Source of the DNA: Cycas panzhihuaensis
Taxonomy: Eukaryota > Cycadophyta
Direction of reading: 5' to 3'
Length of the DNA: 64,000 bases
Assembly: GCA_023213395.1 (NCBI GenBank)
Contig: CM041465.1
Span: 112,041,741-112,105,740 of the forward strand
Shown: piece after piece, positions 56,894 to 64,000 of the stretch
Numbering within the stretch: the first letter of the stretch is position 1
Layout of the letters: the number at the start of each line of letters is the position of its first letter
The notes under the pieces: model-generated
What the model was told of the DNA's origin: nothing
Databases searched by the model: none
The model's input: the letters and a program-made list of their open reading frames with translations, nothing else
Position numbers and translations under genes: made by a program

Positions 56894-59606
56894 TGGACGC
56901 TACTGGGATAACCGCCGATCGATAGGCGGGAGAGATGGTGACAGCGGTAGGAAGTGGAACCTACAAGGCAAGCAACCACGCAGAAGCGCCCGTCTTGGAG
57001 GCGAGTTCGGGATCCGCAATGGAGTATGGCTACTATCGGGTGACCCTTCACCGCTTCGAATAAGGGGCGAAGGTACGTAAGATGACCCGAGTTGGCCCGA
57101 AGCAGGACCCTCCACCCTTGGGTGGCCAGGAGGGAGAGAGACGGGACACGGGAGAGATAGCCCAAAAACAGCCCTACACAACCTAACCGGGGACACGAAC
57201 GACGCGGGAGGCGAGGTGCTCGTGCGGTTAGGGGGAAGGAAGGAAAAGTAGGGATCAAGAAGGCTCCTACAACCTTTCCTACGGACAGTAAGGGGTGCAT
57301 GCAAATGAAGTAAATACGTAACAAATAAACGCAAGGTAATTTTCCTTTTAATCTTCAATGTCTTAATTACTAAGGAAGAAAAAGGGAAAGAACAAGAGTC
57401 TAAGAGGAGGAAATGTGTACTGGGCCAAGGCGTGCGAGGTGATGTAGCCCGCACGGGGAGTACCCAACCGCCCACGCAGCGTCTGGGATGTGAGGCGTAG
57501 CGGCGAGCGAACAGGGGCTTCCTTACCTTCCCCGGAAAATAAGTGCAATACCGAAAGAAAGAAGGAAACGCTAACTAGGAAATGAGATAACGTAAGTTGT
57601 AACACATGCAAGAGGCGCCACCGATAGAGAGATCAACAGGTAACGTTCTCCGTGGCCTCAAATACACCAAGCGTTTACAAAGATCTTTCTCCTCCAGAAG
57701 GAGGGTACTAACATGCAACGACAAGGTCTAACAATATATATATATCAACATAAGTCGAATCCAAATAGGCATGCATCAATGTTAGTCCAACGAGGAGGAA
57801 ATCAAGGAAAAATACTCTAAATAAAGTGGGACAACAAGGTAAGCCTCGAGTGGCCTCACCGCGCAAATGGTGCCCAAACCTCTCCCCAAGAGCCACGGGG
57901 CGTGAGGAGAAAGTCAAGACTCAAGGCTAGAAAATAGTAGCAAAAGGGGCAAGAAAGACCCAAAGACACCCACGGGAAGGGATGCTACGGGAGCAAACCG
58001 TAACGGGAGCAAAGGCAAAACCCGCAGAATGGTAGTTGAGAACTACGAATGATTCCCAAACTGAGCAAGGGTCCCAAATCAGCAACTCGTGATGTCACTG
58101 GTTTGGGCGACCTGAGGAGTCTCTAAACCCTTGTTTAGATGGCCAAGAGCAACATGAGGCGAGAGGGAAGCTTTGGAGGGCTTGGAGCCACTTCGGGAGC
58201 GTGGAAGGTGGTCTAATCCACCCGGCTCCTCTCCCAAAGCCTATGCAACCCTCACGCCCGCTTTGGACAAAGAACGCAGCAAGAGACAAGAGAAAGTGGA
58301 GCATGTCCTCACAAAGGAAAGAGGATCAAACTTCAAGCAACAAAACATGAACAAATGAGGGAGCAAGAATATTGCAAAGAACTTAACAAAAGTAAAGAGT
58401 ACTGGAGGAAGAGGCAAGGGGCTTGCCTCAAAAGGACACAATGAAAGAGGGCTGGAAAAACAGCCCAGATCTGGAGTAGAGCAGGTTTGAGGCCCTGCTA
58501 CGAAGTATGATGGAGAACACCTGCAAACGTAGGGCTCATGGACTGCCTGGATAGAGACCGGCTGGAAACCGCTTCAAAGGAGCCCTCTCCAAGGCGCTTG
58601 AGGGGTTGAGAGAATGTCTCAACCGAGCCGAAGGAGAGCTGGCTGTATGAAGAGTGCGGTCCGGTTCGGCGACAGCAGAGCAGAGCAGAGCAGGAGAGAG
58701 TTTTCTTGAGAGTCCCTTCCAAGAGTGAGTAAAAAGATAAAGATCCAAAAAAAGTCCCAAAAGATGCTTAAGTACTAAAGCAAAACCCTAAAGTACGCGA
58801 ATAGGGCACGGCTGGAAGGGAAAAAGGCGAACCACGTGGCGGGTTTCGCAATAAATGCGAAATTGCCACGCGGATTTTAAAAACAAACAGAGACAGTCGT
58901 CTGGCGGAAATTTTAAGCGGTCTGAATATTCAAATGCAGATGCCAGAGACACAAATGGGGCCATGTGAGGTCGGTGAGGGGCAAACTACCGAAAAGGCTA
59001 AAGGACAACTAAAACACCCACGGGAGCAAACAAGCCAAGAAACGGGCCCACTGAGCGTAAATAGGCCCCAAATGAGGTGGCAAGCTAACAAGCGACGATG
59101 AGACATCACACGGGTGGAGGTGGCGCAAACCCGTGGGTCCAGGAGAGAGGAGGCAGATGGGAAGTAATACGGTCACGTGGTGCCACACTCGCTAAGAGTG
59201 TGCCCTGCTATAGTCGTCATAGGCTAAACATAGGTGTGGACGACGACCGTGCCGCCCACAAAGTCATACGCATGCAAATATGTGGCATAATCAAGACACA
59301 AAAGTGATGATAATGCTAGAGACATACCGCACTTACCGAGGTCGGTGATTCCGTATCCATTCCTCGAAGCCGGAAACATCGCCTTGGCGTGAGCCTCGCC
59401 GCCGGGCCCGATCGCGATGGCGAATCCGGCAACACAACCGCTGCAGCACATGTGTATATAGATATATCAATCAAGATCGATCGGAGGGCAAGGGTCTTGC
59501 GAGTGTCGTGGCGAACGTGGATCTGAAGCGGTGGAGACAACATAGGGCCGCCATGAGCCACACGAAACCGACTGGGAGAAAGAGACAGGCGAGGGGGCTG
59601 CCCCCA
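56894..59606 (-). repeat. Central LTR shared by copies 3 and 2 (about 2.7 kb)
   Basis: It is the 3' LTR of copy 3 and stands where the 5' LTR of copy 2 should be. It starts TGGGGGCAGCCCCC and ends TAGCGTCCA. Gag sequence follows almost at once, with no TGG-type primer site. A frame of 292 codons (57324-56446) runs from LTR U5 into gag without a stop. Promoter elements here are the least decayed of the three LTRs. Confidence 0.75.
58765..58865 (-). promoter_or_regulatory. LTR core promoter with palindromes
   Basis: TTTCGCA at 58844-58850 and TGCGAAA at 58856-58862 form a perfect 7-bp inverted repeat with a 5-nt loop. CCACGTGG (58832-58839) is an intact G-box palindrome. AACCCTAAA (58783-58791) is a telobox, and the minus strand reads TACTTAAG at 58768-58775, in TATA position. 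Confidence 0.6.
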
Positions 59607-59719
59607 CCACAATGAATGCAAAGGAGCATGCAGGACCACATGGGGAACAAATGGTGGGTACCATAGTTTTACCTCGTTAGCAACCCGATTTCGGAGGTGC
59701 GAGCGGATGTGGCGGAAGC

Positions 59720-60188
59720 GACCAACTACCGAGGCTTGGGCGACGGGAAGGCCAAGCAAGACTCAGGGACGGTCGTGAGGCGGGCAGTGGCCAAGGATGA
59801 GGCGAACAAGGCTATCCGCCTCGGCGTTGAGCCCGAGGGATATCCGGATATCAACGGAAGAAAGCGGGCAGGGAGGGATCTGGCGGAAGCAAGAGTCCTC
59901 AAGTGAGGGCATCGCATCGGTAGACTGGGTGAGATGAGACACCACGACTTGAGAGTCGCAGAGCAAAACAATGGGTCCGTGATGGAAACGAAGGGCATCG
60001 GTAAGGGCTTGATGGCGGTGTATACTCGGCTTCATTGTTGGTAGCCTCGGGAGGAAAATCGAGGCGGAGGAGATCATAACTGAAGGGTGCGGAGAATCCA
60101 CTTGTGAAGGTCCAGGGTTACCGCGGCTTCCGCCGTCGGTAAAGATGTAGACAGACATAGGTGACACAAAATCCAAGCAGATGATCAA
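59720..60188 (-). pseudogene. 3' RNase H of copy 3, frameshifted
   Basis: Starts MSVYIFTDGGSRGNPGPS (near 60160) like copy 2. Later segments are out of frame: NNEAEYT (catalytic Glu kept), LRFHHGPIVLLCDSQVVVSH (near 59990-59930) and LNAEADSLVRLILG (near 59830-59790). Compared with copies 1 and 2 there are several one- to five-base deletions, so no full domain is encoded. The 5' flank is a second deletion junction (60254-60275), where copy 1 positions about 7241 and 10211 are joined, so the internal TATA region is absent in this copy. Confidence 0.8.
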
Positions 60189-60846
60189 CGATTAAGGCAA
60201 CACTTAGAAAACAGACAACAGGTGGCCGTCAAGGGTAGGAGGACCTAGCAATGAGGTAACCCAGGGGCGGGGCCATAGCGGATGAACATTGATGGATAGT
60301 TTGGCAGAGGAAAGCACGGGCTTCCAGGGGGTCATATATAGGACCATATGATTGTACCCCCCCTGCAAGGACAAGCTTCCTGTGATGTATGATGACATGA
60401 TTTTGATATGTATACGTGCATGGGGTGAGTGTTATGTTGTGTAGTAGGTGATTCATGTTATGAATATTTTATAGTATGATGCACGCTTCCTTCCATGTAT
60501 AACCACACACCTATCAGGGCACACACCACGCCCGTGAGTAGGGACGACATGGAGGTGTGAGGTTAGGAAGCAGGCGGCATACATGTCCGCAGGAGAGCAT
60601 AACGGGATATGCGAAGAAACGCCAGACAGAAAGAGGGGCAACAATGCCCCAAGCGTCCTCCCGCTTGGGAGATGCCCAAGCGAGAGGACCAAGGTTCCCA
60701 AGAGGATACGGAACGGGTTCCGCTGGACGGAACCAGAGAGACAAAGCGGGTCCATCTTAAATAGCCATTCTACACGCTGGGAAGAATGGGGACAACCTAA
60801 GATGGTAGTTTAGGCTCGTTTGAGGCAGGCGAGGGATCGTCAAGGG

Positions 60847-61550
60847 TCAAGCGTAAAACTTCTTAAGGAACATCCCATTAAGCTTTCTCAAATTCGAGCC
60901 CCTCGTGGTGGCTATCCTATAGGCACCATTATCGAGAGATTCGATAATGACAAAAGGACCGACCCACCGGGGTTGGAATTTGGTCAAACGGTCATGGAGA
61001 TATTCAAGCTCAGCGTCCAGAAGCCTTTCTACCTCCATCTTGACGGTGGCCGAAAGCTTCGGGTGAAGGGGACGCAGGCGCATGAGGGTGGGCGCCAGGA
61101 AGGGTGGTGAGGTTATGGGTGACAATCGAGGGGTCGATTCCCTTCATGTCAAAGATAATCCCACGCGAAAATGTCTCGAAATTCCCGGAGCAGAAGGGAA
61201 TATTCCCTAATCTCATCAGAGAGCATTCGCCCCAACCCTAATGACCTTGCGGGGCCAAGACTACGCCTTGAATTCCCCCATGCACATGGCATTGCCCTCT
61301 TCAAAGTGAAGAGGGCAAGATCAACGGAGGAGGAGGAATAGGAGAGGGATCGGATCGTGAGCGTGGATCCGATCGCAAGGATCTTCCGGTGACCGAAATT
61401 GGTGACCAAGGCGATTAGGTGCAAGGCCGCCAGTGTTTCCAGTGAGAGCTTCATCATCCTCGAAATAGTCCACCCATGGATGACCCTATTTCGAGTAGAA
61501 GAAGCGCTAGAAGGAAAGGAGCAACGGGACCAGGGTGATCATCGGATCGC
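60847..61550 (-). pseudogene. Spacer fused to the integrase tail, copy 3
   Basis: The spacer is more decayed than in copy 2 (ILAIGSTL, VDLALFTLK and EIREYSLLLREF are readable). VTHNLTTLPGA and KMEVERLLDAEL then run in frame into EYLHDRLTKFQPRWVGPF and NGAYRIAT, the integrase tail (60847-61125 frame). The join at 60990-61010 is earlier in the flanking repeat than in copy 2. The same 2.34 kb block is missing. Confidence 0.78.
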
Positions 61551-61869
61551 TCAACTCTTTCATGGAAATCAAGGAAAACTGGAAAGAGGCTCCTCGAGAG
61601 GAGCGAAGGCAATTCCTCAAAACCATCACTGCGGAGGGTAATGAAAAGAAGAACCGGCGGGCGGGTCGGCCACGGCGATGGTGTGTGACACGCGGGGCTA
61701 GTCTCACCAACGAGAGAGGTTCCAAACGAGGGTCTAGAGCGAGGCAGTGCGGCTATTGGCGCGAAGGAAAGAAATGGGTGGAGACAACCCTCGCTCCGTC
61801 AGCGATTCATCATCACGAACGAAGCAAGGTACCCATAACTCCCGACGCCAATAGGGGCAAAACGCGAGA

Positions 61870-62560
61870 CTAGGAAGGGAAGATGTGGGATCTTCTTGAC
61901 GGATTGGGTATACCAATTGAACAAGCCGAGGCGTGAGTGGGTGAACCTTGGTTTGCCGAATTGGCATAACGAGTTTGTTTGGCAAAGGGCCGTTCACGGG
62001 GAACCACTCTCATTCGCCCGTCATGGGCCAATTTAAGCCGTTCCCAAAGGGTCGAACACACGGCTCCCATTTGGTCGAGCCATGGGCGACCAGAAGGAGG
62101 TTGTAATCCACGCCAACGCCGAGGACTACAACATCGGCAAGGGCAGTTTTGCCCCAAGGGTGAGCGGAATCGCGGCTGCATCCGAGAGGGTCTTCTCGCC
62201 ATCATACCCTTGGCATCGCCAGGAAGGTTCAGGCGGAGATACCAAGCTCTTGCATAACACGCAAGGGCATGGCATTAACAGAAGAGCCGTTGTCGACAAC
62301 AGTTCTTCGGAGGGTACAATCAGGCGTATCGATCGTGATGGTGAATGGGAAGTTCCACTGACGCTCCCGTTCACCGGCGGGAGGAAGATCCTTAGGATCG
62401 AAGGAAATAGTGGGTCCGCCACCTTGGGCGACGCCCAAAGCGTGGGCGGGCACATCTCCGATCCTAAAGCTTCCAGGAGGAGGGCCCGTTGCTCGGGACA
62501 ACTCCTCAGAACGTCCATCAAGGACATTCCTGCAGCGACCGTATGGAGCTCGCCCACGAC
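61870..62560 (-). pseudogene. Protease region of copy 3
   Basis: Readable as GERERQWNFPFTITIDTPDC and RRTVVDNGSSVNAMPLRVM (frame 62501-62229), so the DNGSS active-site variant is common to all three copies. The downstream part RPWLDQMGAVCSTLWERLK (near 62090-62030) lies in another frame. Small deletions, including one in the LVLPML stretch where copy 2 has VLADVVVLDVD, break it. The upstream linker HTVAAGMSLMDVLRSCPEQ is intact. Confidence 0.76.
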
Positions 62561-64000
62561 GGAGAAGGGTTTACCCTTCCCAGTGGGTTGGGTAAGTGCC
62601 CTTGAAAGTCGTAACGACCGGGCGCATGTGAATAGCCTTGGGGAGAAGAGGGATTTCCGGAGGAAGGGTCTCCGGAAGGGGATCGGAAGGAACGGAAGAA
62701 CTGGCAGCTCCCGCCGCTTCCTTAGCAGTTTGAGATCGCGTGAGGCGAAAGCCTGAGTTGCTTCAAGCAACCGAATCACCTTCTTCCCCTATTCCGGTCG
62801 TGAAGGCGACAGTACGGCTGGGAGAACGAGAAGAGGAAGAAGAGTTCGGCGCCCTTCCCTTTGTCGCGGAAGGGCGGGATCGTGATCTTCCTCGATTCTG
62901 ATTGTTCTTGGTTTGGGGGTTGCGATCACGTTCCCCATGTTTAGGGAACGGATCCTTGTGAACAGGTTGGTCTAGATTAGGCCTTGAGGCCCGCTTGGGA
63001 GAGGAATCGCGTCGAGGGGCATCCTTTGGATGCTGGGCCCTACAACATGAATCGTCATGGAAGCAATCCCCATGAATGGAACACCACTTCTTCTCAAGCG
63101 GAGGGTCGGACCTTCTCGCTTGGGAGGACTGGGCGTTCCCATTCCTGGGAAGAGGAGCTTGGGTAGTTTGTTGGACTTGTTTGTTTGAAGTAGGAGACGA
63201 AGGACCTTGAAGCTTGAGCTCCTTCATCGTACGCTCGAGCAGGCGTATATGAGGTGAGGGGATCTAAGGTCCTCTCGGTGGGATGAGAGGAAGACCGCGT
63301 CGGCTGAGAAGGTTTAGTGTCTTTGGTAGGGGGTGGTGCCTCACGGCGTTGTGAGGGCTTAAGAGGTTTCTTGAGACCACTGATCTCAATAGCCTCCAAC
63401 GCCAAGCACTTGGCGATCGCGGAATCACACGTGGTCGCCCCATCTTGAGGACTTCCACGTGGACTTGGGACGGTGCATTGACAACAGTCCCGACTCCTCG
63501 GGCAAAGTCGCCTTGGTGGAGTGAAGCGGATCGTGGAATCGCCGCACAAAGTCACGATTCATCTCATCGTGACCTTGTTTGAGCGAGAGAAGGGATTTCA
63601 TCCCGCCTCGAATGGGCGAAGCTACATCAAAGTAATTGATGAACTCGTCCACCAATTCCGGAATGAATAGGAGTGGGCGGGGGAGACGATAAAACCATTT
63701 AAGGCGCCACCGCAAGGATCGAGGAAAGAGTTTCATCAAAATATGGTCGTAAGCCCGATGAATCGATGCATGCCATAGAAACTACGGACATGCTCACGGT
63801 CTTCTTGACGAAGTCCCATCGAATCTAGGAACTTCGGGAGGATGAGGCGGCAAGTTGGTTCGCAACGCCTCAACCGAGAGAGGTTGACCTAAAGTCCACG
63901 AAGGCGCCCTTGCACGGCAAGTAGGATCAACGAACGCCGAAGTGGGTGGGCGCAAGGAGGCGGATGGGGTAGGACACCCATCCCTCCTGAGGAGCCACCC
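62561..64000 (-). pseudogene. gag: gag of copy 3 (runs off the window)
   Basis: Frames 63739-63425, 63555-63094 and 63227-62763 together show LKWFYRLPRPLLFIPELVDE, FINYFDVASPI, MNRDFVRRFHDPLHSTKATL and KCLALEAIEIS, then the finger WCSIHGDCFHDDSCC and a Ser/Arg-rich tail. Like copy 2 it keeps the capsid segment missing from copy 1, but it has many small deletions. The N-terminal Pro-rich part runs to the window edge, so its 5' leader and LTR cannot be judged. Confidence 0.8.

Larger units (their letters stand above)
48252..64000 (-). mobile_element. Tandem non-autonomous block: copies 2 and 3 of the Tat-like family
   Basis: Minus-strand order from the right edge: gag3, protease3, spacer with integrase tail, RNase H3, LTR (56894-59606), gag2, protease2, spacer with integrase tail, RNase H2, LTR (48252-50995). 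Each unit lacks RT, the first RNase H and the integrase core, and most or all of the PMD block. Both units are 5' incomplete: gag2 starts straight after the LTR without primer site, and gag3 runs off the window. Confidence 0.85.

Overview
The window is a nest of plant transposable elements. I see no host gene. The evidence for a land plant, most likely a flowering plant, is threefold. The LTR retrotransposon lineages are plant-type: a Tat-like non-chromodomain Ty3/gypsy family, a chromovirus and several Ty1/copia elements primed by initiator tRNA-Met. There is an L1-like LINE. There is also a plant-mobile-domain (PMD) gene inside one element. I cannot name the species.

Base composition splits the window in three. 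Positions 1-13711 and 48252-64000 are GC-rich and carry one retrotransposon family: copy 1 on the + strand at the left, and copies 2 and 3 on the - strand at the right. The 34 kb between them is AT-rich and full of older, mutated elements. Copy 1 inserted into a Ty1/copia element (13712-17468, -). The right-hand block inserted into the 5' LTR of a chromovirus (41772-48251, -). In between lie a 2.4 kb diverged direct-repeat pair (17474-19960 and 23230-25760), a copia relic with LTR and gag (20070-21085, -), an RNase H relic (22085-22477, -) and a gag-protease relic (26800-29885, -) homologous to the GC-rich family. A complete copia element (31474-38843, +, TSD GAAAT) and an L1-like reverse transcriptase fragment (39600-41650, -) complete the middle.

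The GC-rich family is the most interesting object. In copy 1 the order is gag, protease, reverse transcriptase, RNase H, integrase (no chromodomain), an antisense PMD-like pseudogene, a hairpin-rich spacer with a TATA box, a second RNase H of the stand-alone type I form, then a 2.8 kb LTR. I find no second RNase H between the first RNase H and integrase, where Tat elements normally carry it; it lies about 3.7 kb beyond integrase instead. Copies 2 and 3 have lost the RT-RNase H-integrase block by in-frame deletions that end at the same pair of imperfect 19-bp direct repeats but resolve differently. Both have also lost most or all of the PMD block. Both keep gag, protease, the integrase tail, the 3' RNase H region and the LTR, so they look like a non-autonomous gag-bearing derivative. 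The two share one central LTR in a tandem arrangement.

The AT-rich middle holds a much older relative of the same family: its gag, protease and second RNase H are recognisable only after allowing for many C-to-T and G-to-A changes. The family has therefore been in this genome for a long time. All homology statements rest on reading translations by eye; no database search or alignment program was run.
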